A stretch of DNA of 64,000 nucleotides from Pseudomonadota bacterium (GTDB taxonomy: Bacteria; Pseudomonadota; Gammaproteobacteria; Magnimaribacterales; D2472): positions 62,001 through 126,000 of the forward strand of contig JAOOBR010000001.1 of the NCBI GenBank assembly GCA_028404565.1, written 5' to 3'. The position numbers were made by a program, and so were the translations under genes. Shown in pieces: positions 8,419-17,900 of the stretch (the first letter of the stretch is position 1; every line of letters starts with the position of its first letter). The notes beneath the pieces were generated by a model that was not told the DNA's origin, made no database searches, and saw only the letters and a list, made by a program, of their open reading frames with translations.

Positions 8419-9423
8419 ATGAAAAAAGTTTCCAGTACAGAGGCGATAAGACGAGGATTTAGTATTCTTGGAACAGTCAGCCGAACTCCAATGAGCTCTA
8501 GAGACATATTTCAAAGACTTCATGATAAGGGCTTCAACGTTAGCGTAAGAACTGTAGAAAGGGATTTAAGCAGGTTGCCGGATATTTTTCCCTTTCTAAT
8601 AGAGGTCGATGATAGATCAAAGCCTTTTACTTATAGGCAACCCATTAACGCAAGAAAATACTCAGCTATGAATCCAACAGAAGCTATCTGTCTTGAGCTC
8701 GCTTTTAGTTTCTTAAATCCAATACTGCCAAAGAAGACACTAAATCCAATAAATCCATATCTTAAAGAGGCAGATGCAGTGCTTAATGAGCAGCATGCAA
8801 AAAAATATAAAAATTGGAAAGATAAAGTTTTAACAGTTAATGAAGGGCTTCAGCTGCAGTCAGCTAATGTAAATCAAAGGGTTATAAATAATATTCATGA
8901 AGCCCTTTGGGATGAAAAAGTTGTGATTGCAAAATATCAGTCAAGAACAAAGAAATTTGCTGATAGTTATAAAATTCATCCAGCAGGACTTGTGTATAGG
9001 GGAAGAATAATCTATCTAATATGTTCCTTTGATGAAAATCACGAGAAAATTATCTATCTTCCGTTGCAAAGATTTAAGTCGGTTGAAATTCTTCATGAAG
9101 AAAAAAGTATTCACCAAGGTAAAAAAGTATCGAGTCTTGTTAAAGATCTGCTTGGTTTCAAATTAAATAGTAAAAAATTAAAAGTTAAATTAAAATTCTC
9201 GAAAATGGCTGGTGCTCATCTATTCGAAACACCTTTGAGCAAGAATCAATCAATTAAAGAAACAAAAGATGGTTTCTTCGTTGTTGAAGATGAAGTTGTC
9301 GATAATATGGAATTGAGATATTGGATCAGAGCCTTTGGCGATGAGGTTGAGGTGATACTTCCAAAAACTCTTAGAGATGAATTTGCAAAGTTATCAAAAA
9401 GGTTAAGAAAAAAATATGACTAA
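8419..9423 (+). CDS. WYL-domain transcriptional regulator
   Basis: This 334-aa protein has the standard three-part layout. A winged helix-turn-helix at residues 1-65 (STEAIRRGF, then VSVRTVERDLSRL as recognition region) is followed by a WYL domain at about 150-225, here with IIYL in place of WYL, and a C-terminal WCX-type domain (RYWIRAFGDEVEVILP). Regulators of this build, such as BrxR and CapW, repress phage-defence operons and sense a ligand through the WYL pocket. Its gene overlaps the TerB-like gene by 8 bases. It lies between two defence modules, and matching operator motifs precede its own gene, moxR and the DISARM-like operon, making it the probable regulon master. Confidence 0.9.
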   Translation: MKKVSSTEAIRRGFSILGTVSRTPMSSRDIFQRLHDKGFNVSVRTVERDLSRLPDIFPFLIEVDDRSKPFTYRQPINARKYSAMNPTEAICLELAFSFLNPILPKKTLNPINPYLKEADAVLNEQHAKKYKNWKDKVLTVNEGLQLQSANVNQRVINNIHEALWDEKVVIAKYQSRTKKFADSYKIHPAGLVYRGRIIYLICSFDENHEKIIYLPLQRFKSVEILHEEKSIHQGKKVSSLVKDLLGFKLNSKKLKVKLKFSKMAGAHLFETPLSKNQSIKETKDGFFVVEDEVVDNMELRYWIRAFGDEVEVILPKTLRDEFAKLSKRLRKKYD

Positions 9424-9808
9424 TATCAAACCAAACTCAATTGAGGCAGTAATGTTTTTTGCATTGTATATATGCGCACAAGATAAAAAAATTGCTAAAG
9501 AAGAAAAAAAAGAACTAATTCTCGATATCCAGGTAATGAGAAAACTCTATTTTGATATTTATGGTGAATTTATAGATGATAATTTCAAAGAAGTTATAAA
9601 CTCTATTGATATTGATGATAAAACACTAAAACCTTTTATTTCGAAAACCATTATTGAAAAAGAGAAAGTATTTATCTCAAACCTGCTCACTGATCCAAAA
9701 ATTCAAGATATTGCAATTCTTGCTGCTCGACATTCAGCATCTGCTGATGGATTTCATAAACTTGAAAAGAAGAAATTTGACTACTGGTTAGAGACTTGGG
9801 ATCTATAA
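9416..9808 (+). CDS. TerB-like small protein
   Basis: A 130-aa, all-helical protein. The two ends match the TerB fold repeats: FFALYICAQDKKIAKEEKKEL near the start, with the acidic metal-site pattern A..D..I...E, and ILAARHSASADGFHKLEKKKFDYW near the end, with the matching ADG...E. TerB-like domains occur in tellurite-resistance and phage-defence loci, where they are thought to sense metal or membrane stress. It overlaps the WYL gene by 8 bases and is surely co-expressed with it, suggesting it modulates the regulator or links it to a stress signal. The family call rests on pattern, not on a search. Confidence 0.6.
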   Translation: MTNIKPNSIEAVMFFALYICAQDKKIAKEEKKELILDIQVMRKLYFDIYGEFIDDNFKEVINSIDIDDKTLKPFISKTIIEKEKVFISNLLTDPKIQDIAILAARHSASADGFHKLEKKKFDYWLETWDL

Positions 9809-9810
9809 GA

Positions 9811-9829
9811 GGGAGAGCAAAAGTCTCCC
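9811..9829 (+). terminator. Hairpin after the WYL-TerB operon
   Basis: GGGAGA and TCTCCC form a perfect 6-bp stem around the loop GCAAAAG, 3 bases after the TerB-like stop codon. No T-run follows on the plus strand, so it is not a textbook intrinsic terminator; it may be a weak terminator or an mRNA-stabilising end. Confidence 0.35.
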
Positions 9830-9865
9830 CCCTATATTCAGCATGCTAGATTAACGCTGTATGAA

Positions 9866-9955
9866 AGAGTTGTTACTCTGAGCCTTAAGCGTGTCACTCA
9901 CATCTAGCTCGATTACGCCTCTGCTGAAAGAAGCTTTGAGATAAAAGGCTCTTTT
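9866..9955 (+). other. Structured intergenic segment, possible small RNA or terminator
   Basis: This is part of the only gene-poor gap of the window (9809-10183). AGAGT/ACTCT forms a small hairpin with a TGTT loop (9866-9879). GAGCCTT (9880-9886) pairs perfectly with AAGGCTC (9945-9951), which is followed by TTTT. Inside that outer stem GCGT/ACGC (9889-9892 with 9915-9918) and AAAG/CTTT (9927-9937) can also pair, giving a branched fold ending in a terminator-like T-run. An 11-base direct repeat TATTCAGCATG occurs at 9835-9845 and 9963-9973. This could be a non-coding RNA or simply the 3' end of the WYL-TerB mRNA; no known RNA family is recognised. Confidence 0.3.
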
Positions 9956-9961
9956 AATTTC

Positions 9962-10060
9962 TTATTCAGCATGATTGTAAAATTCCGTTTCATTTTTTGA
10001 AGCAATGAATTTGTAAGTATTTATGTTGGGAAGTTCTAGTTGAATTTCAGGTCTTTGCAT
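9962..10060 (-). CDS. Candidate 32-aa small protein with strong ribosome site
   Basis: On the minus strand an ATG at 10060 opens a 32-codon frame (begins MQRPEIQLELPNINTY, ends NHAE) closed by TAA. It is preceded by AAGGAGA with 6 bases to the ATG, one of the best Shine-Dalgarno sequences in the window, which argues for real translation despite the size. There is no membrane segment; the peptide is soluble and slightly acidic. It is divergent from the DISARM-like operon, with the paired operators at 10110-10161 between them, so it could belong to the same regulatory circuit. No function can be given. Confidence 0.45.
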   Translation of the reverse strand: MQRPEIQLELPNINTYKFIASKNETEFYNHAE

Positions 10061-10109
10061 TGATCTCTCCTTTGCTAAATATTTCATAGCTCAATAATAT
10101 GCTTACCTT

Positions 10110-10161
10110 GCGTCAATAAGTGTCGCAAATAAATAATCTCATGTACGACACTTAATGACGT
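10110..10161. promoter_or_regulatory. Paired inverted operators before the DISARM-like operon
   Basis: CGTCAATAAGTGTCG (10111-10125) and CGACACTTAATGACG (10146-10160) are inverted copies with a single mismatch, separated by 20 bases; the inner 8 bases (AAGTGTCG/CGACACTT) pair perfectly. Each arm matches the single sites before moxR and the WYL gene. The pair lies 23 bases before the ATG of the 1053-aa gene and 50 bases from the divergent small ORF. Two facing sites suggest cooperative binding or looping by the WYL regulator; the protein-DNA link is inferred. Confidence 0.6.
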
Positions 10162-10183
10162 AACAAACCATTAAAGTGTAGAT

Positions 10184-13100
10184 ATGAAATTTTTAACAGA
10201 GATAAGAAATATAAAAGCTAGAATCTTTTTAAATAAGAATTTAGATGATAATGAAATTTTTAGTGTCGCAATCAATGCAAAAAATTGCTCTGATCAAAAG
10301 TCTTTTGATGAGGCTTTTAAGCTTTTATCTAAACCGCTCTCAAAACAAAGTAATATTCTTCTTCTGGAGTTATTCAGAATATCTATAAATAACAACGATA
10401 GTAAGCTAGCAAATAAACTTTTAAAAATTTTGTTAAGAAAAACAAATCAATCATTTGTTATACATACAGTCTTAAAATCTAAAAATTTTAGTCTTCGGGC
10501 AAACCTTATTGAATGCATTAAGCAAAACAAAAAACTTAAAGTTAATAATAAAATTTATCTACTGTTTATGTTGTGGAAAATGAAACGCATTCCCAGGAAA
10601 TTACTTTATAAGGAAGTTAAGACTGACCTAGATAAGCTACTAGTAAAGTATCAATCTGATATTAATAATAATATTGATTTTGATAACTGGGATTGGGAGT
10701 ATGAGCAAGAACTTATAAGAAAGAGATTTCTTTTACAAGTGATGAGAGCAACAATTTTTCTAGCAAAAATTGGATATAGCGGAAAAGCGATTAAATTCTT
10801 TAAAAAAGCTTTTGGCCTTTTTAAAAGTTCCAATCCGCACAATTATCAAGATTATTTTAAAAATAATAACTGGGGATGGGGTGATTTTAATAGAGAAAGA
10901 AGGTTCACTGATGGCATTTGTAATTTTGATGATATTACTCAGTATCTTGATACTGACTTTGAAGCTTTCTTTAAAACTCCTTTCAACCAAAATGAATTGG
11001 AGATTGCTAGATTAAAGACTACTAATGCTCTTAATTTTGCAACTGAGTTTGCAAAGTACTCTAACAACATAAATATTCTGAAAATAATGTTCCCTATTCA
11101 CCATTCCCAATCATTCATACATAAAAATATTTTTGGATATATATCTTTAATTGAAAGAGTTAACAAGAATGATTTTGATCAAGATTGGGCAGAGAAAATC
11201 AATAACTACTTTTTTAATACTCACCAGCATTACAGCTCGAAAATAGCATTCTTGGGTCTTTCAAAAGAAATTAGACAAAAAAATAATATAAACGAAAATA
11301 AAATAAAAGATCTTTTTACAAATAGAGTTCTAAGAGGCAGATTGCAAGGTCTATTTTATTACTCAAGTTATCAAAAAAAGATTGAATATTGGGGGGGATG
11401 TAGTAATTCAATTGCATTTAAGTTTGTTTATGAAAAAGCTGACAAAGAAATAAAAAACTGGTTAGAGGACCTATTTATTGCAAAGAAACTTACAGATAGG
11501 AGCGGAGAATTTTCAGAATCAAAGCTTGATACACAAGAAGTTATTTATTTTAAAAAAATGTTCTCTAAAGAAATAGGTGATGATTTTTATATGAGCATCA
11601 AAGAAAAGATAAGCAGATTAAGTCATCAAGGCATTTTAACCCAAACAAATTTAGTGAATGAAATGAGCGTGAATTCTGCATGTCTTCTATTAAAGGATGC
11701 AAGAAATTCTAAAGACTTTAAGGAAGCAATAAGTTTTTTAAAACAAATCACACTATACTCAGGTAAAAAAGTTTATTATCGAAATAAGTTAAGAAAAGAT
11801 TATGTTGTTGAAACAGGTAAAAAAGACTATTTAAGCTCAAAAATATTTAGAGCAGAGATGAGTAAGTTTTTCCAAGCCTTTCTTGAGCTAAAGCTTAAAG
11901 ATCAAAGAAAATTCTTCCCGCATTTTCTGCAGCCCTTGAATAGTTTTATAGTGCCCTACTGCGATAGAAAAACTTTTGCCAAGTATCTGCGTCAAGATCC
12001 ATACAGCCTGTTTAGATCTTTACGAAGTCAAACAGTGCTTGAAAGTGTAAGAATTAAAAAAGGGCTCGAAAGAATGAGATCACTTAGTGACAAGGATTTT
12101 GATAAAGATTATAGAAAATATGTTTCAAATATTATTAAAAAAGATTATTTCGGTGGAGATGAAATTTCAAGAATGATATATTTTCTTGAAGAGGCTAAAA
12201 GAAGATATTCTATAGCTGACTTTGAAAATAAATTTGTTGATGATCTTAATAAAATTCCTTGTAAAGCTCGCAAATTAATAGTCATTCATAGGATTCTGGC
12301 GGGCGATAGGTGGTTTAATGCTGGCAAGAAGCCCAATCAAACTGTTACAAGTTCTTTGAATGATTTGAAGAATAAACTCATTGAAAATATTAAGGAAATG
12401 TCTATAGGAGAGCTGGAAAAATCATTTGATAATAAAGCAATAGGAAATCTCTTTCGTATTTGTGACGCCCTGAATGGTTTTTTATTAGAGAAGATTCCTA
12501 ACAAAGTCATTCACAGATTAATAGATGATCATAAGATTTTCCAAAATCATGCAAATCCTCAAACTTTATATGATGGTCTTGAAAGATCAGCAGTTAAGGA
12601 TGCAATAAGAGATGCATGTACTGATTTAAGTATTACAAATACGTTTCATTTTAATAATTCTCAGTTTGCTAAATCCATTTTTAGAAAATTTGGAGGTGAT
12701 TCGATCTTGGATAGTTTTCTTCATTGGGATAAAGAATGCTTACAGATTATTGAAGAATCAGTTGCATCTATTTATCAAAATATGGCGAATGTCAGTCTAA
12801 ATGGCCTAAAAAGCCTTAACTTTAAAAATAAAAAGCAAGCTGAATCCTTTGCTAATTGTATTAAAAAAGTAATTTCCATAGAGCAGGATTTAGAAACTGT
12901 GAAAGATTTTAGAAAAAGACATATTAAAATTTATGATGCCATCGAGACAGCCGCTGAGAAATTGCTTAAAAAAGATAAGATTGGTAAATTTACAGGTAAT
13001 ACTTTTTTAAATCTTATAGACTATCTATTTAGATTTGAACAAGATGCTGCAAAAGCATATTTAAGTAAAACCAAATTCAAGCAATTTAAGAAAATTTTAA

Positions 13101-13345
13101 AAAATTGTGCTTTACACATCATTAAGGTTAATGAAATTTATGTGTCTTCAAGTAAAAGTTTATATTTACATGATAACGAATTAAAACTTGAAATTATGAA
13201 AAATTATCTTCAATCTATGGATGCATTTGACCCTGAGTACAAGAGAACATTAAATAATTTGCCTCTATCAAGAGATATAGTTCAATATAGTAGAAAATAT
13301 AATGCACCCTACTGGGCTAATTCATTAAAAATTTATTGTTATTAA
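10184..13345 (+). CDS. Large unknown protein, first gene of the DISARM-like operon
   Basis: This 1053-aa protein matches no family I can name. It is rich in Lys, Phe, Asn and Ile and looks almost wholly helical, with stretches reminiscent of helical repeats near the N terminus (about 25-110). No P-loop, nuclease or methyltransferase motif, signal peptide or membrane segment is visible. A Trp/Asn-rich patch (NNWGWGDFN) lies near residue 230. It is placed directly behind the paired operators and ends 14 bases before the NERD-helicase gene, so it should be a core component of the operon. A scaffold or sensor role is speculation based on size and helical character. Confidence 0.85.
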   Translation: MKFLTEIRNIKARIFLNKNLDDNEIFSVAINAKNCSDQKSFDEAFKLLSKPLSKQSNILLLELFRISINNNDSKLANKLLKILLRKTNQSFVIHTVLKSKNFSLRANLIECIKQNKKLKVNNKIYLLFMLWKMKRIPRKLLYKEVKTDLDKLLVKYQSDINNNIDFDNWDWEYEQELIRKRFLLQVMRATIFLAKIGYSGKAIKFFKKAFGLFKSSNPHNYQDYFKNNNWGWGDFNRERRFTDGICNFDDITQYLDTDFEAFFKTPFNQNELEIARLKTTNALNFATEFAKYSNNINILKIMFPIHHSQSFIHKNIFGYISLIERVNKNDFDQDWAEKINNYFFNTHQHYSSKIAFLGLSKEIRQKNNINENKIKDLFTNRVLRGRLQGLFYYSSYQKKIEYWGGCSNSIAFKFVYEKADKEIKNWLEDLFIAKKLTDRSGEFSESKLDTQEVIYFKKMFSKEIGDDFYMSIKEKISRLSHQGILTQTNLVNEMSVNSACLLLKDARNSKDFKEAISFLKQITLYSGKKVYYRNKLRKDYVVETGKKDYLSSKIFRAEMSKFFQAFLELKLKDQRKFFPHFLQPLNSFIVPYCDRKTFAKYLRQDPYSLFRSLRSQTVLESVRIKKGLERMRSLSDKDFDKDYRKYVSNIIKKDYFGGDEISRMIYFLEEAKRRYSIADFENKFVDDLNKIPCKARKLIVIHRILAGDRWFNAGKKPNQTVTSSLNDLKNKLIENIKEMSIGELEKSFDNKAIGNLFRICDALNGFLLEKIPNKVIHRLIDDHKIFQNHANPQTLYDGLERSAVKDAIRDACTDLSITNTFHFNNSQFAKSIFRKFGGDSILDSFLHWDKECLQIIEESVASIYQNMANVSLNGLKSLNFKNKKQAESFANCIKKVISIEQDLETVKDFRKRHIKIYDAIETAAEKLLKKDKIGKFTGNTFLNLIDYLFRFEQDAAKAYLSKTKFKQFKKILKNCALHIIKVNEIYVSSSKSLYLHDNELKLEIMKNYLQSMDAFDPEYKRTLNNLPLSRDIVQYSRKYNAPYWANSLKIYCY

Positions 13346-13359
13346 TATAAAATGTATTA

Positions 13360-14940
13360 ATGAAAATATTGCCGCCCTCTGGTAGTCGAAGTAAGGCTGA
13401 AAATATAATAAGAGATTGCATAAAGAATCTCCCTTCAAAAAGCAGTGAGATTGCTCTTTGGTCTGTGCATGTGCCAGAACATGCAACGAAAGAATTCTCA
13501 GAAGTTGATTTTATTTTATTAACTCGAAAAGGCATTTGCTGCATAGAGGTTAAAGGTGGGAGAGTTGAATATACAAATGGGTCATTTATTTTCATAAATA
13601 GATTTGGGGATAAAAATGTAAAACATGAAGGTCCAATTCAACAAGTTGCAGGCAATAAAAAAGAATTACAAAGAAAGCTAAGAGATAAATTTCCTGATTT
13701 GAATATTTGTCTCGCTCACTGTGCTATTTTTCCACAATGTGTTTTTGAGGCAGATGATGATGCTTTTGAGGATGAGCCTTATCTTATTTTGGATAATAAG
13801 AACTATTCAGATGATCCTAATCTTTGGTTTGAAAATTTTATCAAGAAGGTTTTTAAACGGTTTAAGGAACACAGATCCTATAAACATTCAAAAGATCTCT
13901 CTGATGATGATTTGAAAAGAATAAGGAAATATTTAAGACCGAACATAATTGGTATCAGGCCGTTAGCAAATATTGCTAAAGAAATAAATGCACATATTCA
14001 TAAAGCTACCGAGGAACAATTAGATTATTTAGAGAGCATTACTGATCCTCTTAATCGAAGGGTGCTTTGTAGAGGACCAGCTGGCTCAGGTAAAACAATT
14101 CTTGCATTAAAAGCTACTGAAGTTTGTTATCAGAATGGTGAAAAAGTTTGTTTTTTAGTAAGGAATAAGGCTTTTAAACAATATATAAAAAGATATTTGA
14201 GTGAAGAAATTGAAATCCTATGCATCGAAGATGGCTTTGATTCATCAGATAAGTTCGATTCCGTTGTGGTTGATGAAGGTCAAGATATGCTGAATGTTGA
14301 ATGTATGGATAAATTTGAATCCATACTAAAAGATATCAAGAAATCAAAGGTTTTTTGGTTTATGGATATGAATAATCAGAGTCATTTATACGATGACTTC
14401 GATGAAAGTTGGTTAACTTATTTTCAAGATGGCTTTTCTTCAATCAACTTAACTCGAAATTGTAGAAATCCAATTGAAATAATTAACTCAACAAACTCAA
14501 TTGCTGGAACTAATCTTAAAGGAAATCTTGAAGCAAAATCTGAAGAAACAAAAATATCTTTGGTAAACAGCAATCAAAAGATTAAACATGCTGAAGCGTT
14601 ATTGGAGATGATTGGATTCTTTTTTGAAAAAGATATTGCGCCAGATCAAATTACAATAATCACATTTGAAACTCTCAGAAATAGCTGTGTATATGAGTTA
14701 GATGCCTTGTCAAAACAGATAAATAAACCAAATTGTGTTGATGCTAACCTAAAGAAGATAAACTTTTTTGATGTCTTGAGCTATAAGGGACAGGAGAATG
14801 ACTTTATTATATTAATTGACCTATATAGCGACAATGATGCAAAAATTTTGGGAAACCAATTTTATACTGCACTTACTAGAGCTAAAGTACAAGGCGCAAT
14901 AATTAAACATGAGAATTTGAACTTGGACTTCAATGTATAG
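13360..14940 (+). CDS. NERD-domain nuclease fused to SF1 helicase
   Basis: The 526-aa protein begins with a nuclease-related NERD domain: the core EVDFILLTRKG..CIEVKGG places Asp50, Glu63 and Lys65 as a PD-(D/E)XK-like site. After a linker comes a UvrD-like superfamily 1 core, with the Q-motif ATEEQLDYL (about 216), Walker A GPAGSGKT (239-246), Walker B VVVDEGQDM (302-310) and a final motif YTALTRAK (about 505-512). At this length it lacks the large 1B/2B domains of UvrD, so it may be an ATP-driven nuclease rather than a processive helicase. It overlaps drmA by 8 bases. Canonical DISARM has no NERD-helicase fusion; here it may take the place of the missing DrmC nuclease. Confidence 0.85.
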   Translation: MKILPPSGSRSKAENIIRDCIKNLPSKSSEIALWSVHVPEHATKEFSEVDFILLTRKGICCIEVKGGRVEYTNGSFIFINRFGDKNVKHEGPIQQVAGNKKELQRKLRDKFPDLNICLAHCAIFPQCVFEADDDAFEDEPYLILDNKNYSDDPNLWFENFIKKVFKRFKEHRSYKHSKDLSDDDLKRIRKYLRPNIIGIRPLANIAKEINAHIHKATEEQLDYLESITDPLNRRVLCRGPAGSGKTILALKATEVCYQNGEKVCFLVRNKAFKQYIKRYLSEEIEILCIEDGFDSSDKFDSVVVDEGQDMLNVECMDKFESILKDIKKSKVFWFMDMNNQSHLYDDFDESWLTYFQDGFSSINLTRNCRNPIEIINSTNSIAGTNLKGNLEAKSEETKISLVNSNQKIKHAEALLEMIGFFFEKDIAPDQITIITFETLRNSCVYELDALSKQINKPNCVDANLKKINFFDVLSYKGQENDFIILIDLYSDNDAKILGNQFYTALTRAKVQGAIIKHENLNLDFNV

Positions 14941-17900
14941 AGAAGAAATCCTAGGTTATATCGAGGACCAATTTATGGGGCCCTCTTATGGAGAGCCCCA
15001 TTTTTTAAAACATAATAAAGATTACTTACCCTATCAGCATCTGATTACTGGAATGCTTTTCCCACAAGAATCTGATCTATCTGAGGAAGCAATTGCTGAT
15101 CAAAATTCTACTGCGAGTATTGTTGATACAAATGAGGATCCATTAAGTCTATCCTTTACGTATTTAACTGCAAGTGTTGGGATGAGTTTGCATGTACCCA
15201 ATGATGTAAAAGAAATTCTTATAACCACTCGTGCCTGTGTTTATGAAGAAGAAAGCGAGAATGAGTTGCCTGATGATAATGAAAAAAATGACTTTAGATG
15301 GTCTCGCAAAGATCTGCCAGAAGAAAATTCAGTTTTAGAAATTAAAACTCAAAAAGTAGAAATTTTCAGTGGAAAAGCAGAGATTGATCTGAGGGTTTTT
15401 GATTCAAGAGGAAAAAAGCTCCTTACTGTGACCCTAATTAATAATTCAAAAAAGGAGAGTCGGTCAAAAATAGATCAAAAAGATGTTCTATGCAGAGTTA
15501 GCATGGAGTGCTCACTAAAGGATGATAACTTTTTACCTTATCCTAAAGTTTTTAGGAAAACCGCAGATGGTGAAGAGGAAGAGCAGCAGATTTTATATAA
15601 GGATGAACATATTTTTGGAGTTGGTCATGCATGCTCAGTTAATTGGACATTTAAAGAAAATACTAATGACTGTGCAAAAGTCTCCCTAGACTTTATTCCT
15701 AAAGAAATAACAATTGGATCTAAAAGCGAGCTAGATGAATATAACGGATCTGAGAGTATTAATATGGAGTATCTTGCAAACCCAGAAAATACTGAATCGT
15801 TGATAAAAAGTTTAATAAAATTCGTTGAGCCATATGAAAGTTGGGTTGATAAAACTTGTCTGGAACTTAAAAAGCTTAAAAAAAATACTGATAGTTTAGA
15901 TTATTTCGAAATAGGCGATGCTCATAAAAAAACTATTGATAGATTAATTAATAAGTTGAATTATGCAGTTGAAAGGATTCATGATGGCATTAATTTTATC
16001 TCTAATGACAATAACGCCTTAAAAGCATTTCAATTTGCTAATAAAGCCGTCTTGATGCAGATGGTTCATGCTGTTAAATATAATCAGCTAATTGAAGAAA
16101 ATAATCTTGATTATATGAAGTTCCAAATGGATCATGAGTTTGTCGATGATTTTCAAAATATTAATTACTTTGATCTTAAAAGCTTTTTTGGCAAATCCTA
16201 TAAACCTTTTAATTGGAGGCCATTTCAACTTGCCTATTTCCTAACAACATGTAAATCAGTAGTTTTAGAGGATGATGAAAATAGAAGTATGGTTGATCTT
16301 ATCTGGTTTGCAACAGGTGGTGGTAAAACTGAAGCATATCTTTTTGTTTCTGCTTTTCTTATTTTCTATAGGAAGTTAATTGATAAAAATCATGATCAAG
16401 TTGAAATTTTAATGCGCTATACATTAAGGCTCCTCACTCAAGATCAGTTTGTAAGATCATCTAGATTAATAGCAGCATGTGAAAAAATTAGAAGGGAAAA
16501 TGAGGACATATTTGGAAAAAATGAAATTTCATTAGGTTTATGGATTGGAGGAAGTTCAAGTCCAAATAAGTTTGTTGGTAGTCAGTACATGCAGGGTTCA
16601 AGCGAGCAATATATAGAACTTCTTAAAAATGATAGTCCAAATAGTGAGTCGCCTTTTAGCATATCGATGTGTCCTTGGTGCAGTACAAATCTAGTTCCAG
16701 ACAAACAGTCTGATGAAAAGTGTTATGGCTTCAAATCTTCAGATATGAGTTTTGAGCTTTACTGCCCAAGTCAAAGTTGTGAATTTCATGAAAAACTTCC
16801 AATTCAGGTTGTTGATCAGGCTATATATCAAAAACCACCTACTTTTTTATTAGCAACAATCGACAAATTTGCTCAATTAGCTCAAGTTGCTGAGAGCGGA
16901 AAAATTTTAAATAAAGACCTTGGCTCCTCATTAAGCTTGATAATTCAAGATGAATTACATCTTATATCAGGACCCTTAGGAACTGTTACAGGTGCCGTAG
17001 AAGCTGTTTTCGATGTTTTGTTAAAACATTTTGGAGCAAAACCAAAATATATTGCTGCAACAGCAACAATTAGAGGAGCAAAAGATCAAGTTGAAAGACT
17101 ATATGCAAGGGATGTAAATATTTTTCCTCCATCTGGAATTAACCACAAGGATAGATTTTTTTCTAGAGAAGATACTAAAGATCCTGGTAGATTATATGTA
17201 GGTGTAATGTCTCAAGGGCATACAGCAATTACTACAAGAGTCAGAATTGCGAGTGCTTTATCTCAGTCTGTTGAAGAAATTCCAGGAGATAAAGAGGTTG
17301 TTGATGGATACCATACTCTTGTTATTTATCACAACTCAAGAAATGAAAAATCTAAAACAAAAACCTTAGCTGTTCAGGATATTCCAGAAAGGATTAAACA
17401 AATAGCTTCACTAAATGATGATTTTTCAAAGGAAAATATTCCACCTAGATTGTTTGGAGAAAATGGAATTGGGGAGTTATCTTCAGATGTACAGCATGAG
17501 CTTTTTGAAACGAGAAAAAGACTGGAATTAATGAAAGGCCAAGATGATGCTATTGATATTGTTTCTGTCACCAATATTATCCAAGTTGGAATTGATATCC
17601 CCAGACTGGCTTTAATGCAAGTAACTGGTCAACCTAAAACTACTTCAGAATTCATTCAAGCAACATCAAGAGTAGGAAGAGGGAAAAATAAGGGTTTGGT
17701 AGTTGTAAATTATCTTGCAACAAATCCTAGAGACAGATCTCACTATGAGCAATTTAAAGGCTATATTTCCTCAGTAAACAGATTTGTAGAGCCAACATCT
17801 GTGACACCTGCAGCAGAACCATGCTTGAGGAGAGTATTGCCAACATGCCTATTAATATTAGCTAAACATGGTTTGGGTCTTAAACAAAATATAGATGCTC

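Noticed and set aside
9866-9973. Retron or CRISPR-related RNA
   Set aside because: There is no reverse transcriptase or cas gene in the window, and the only direct repeat is a single pair of 11 bases.
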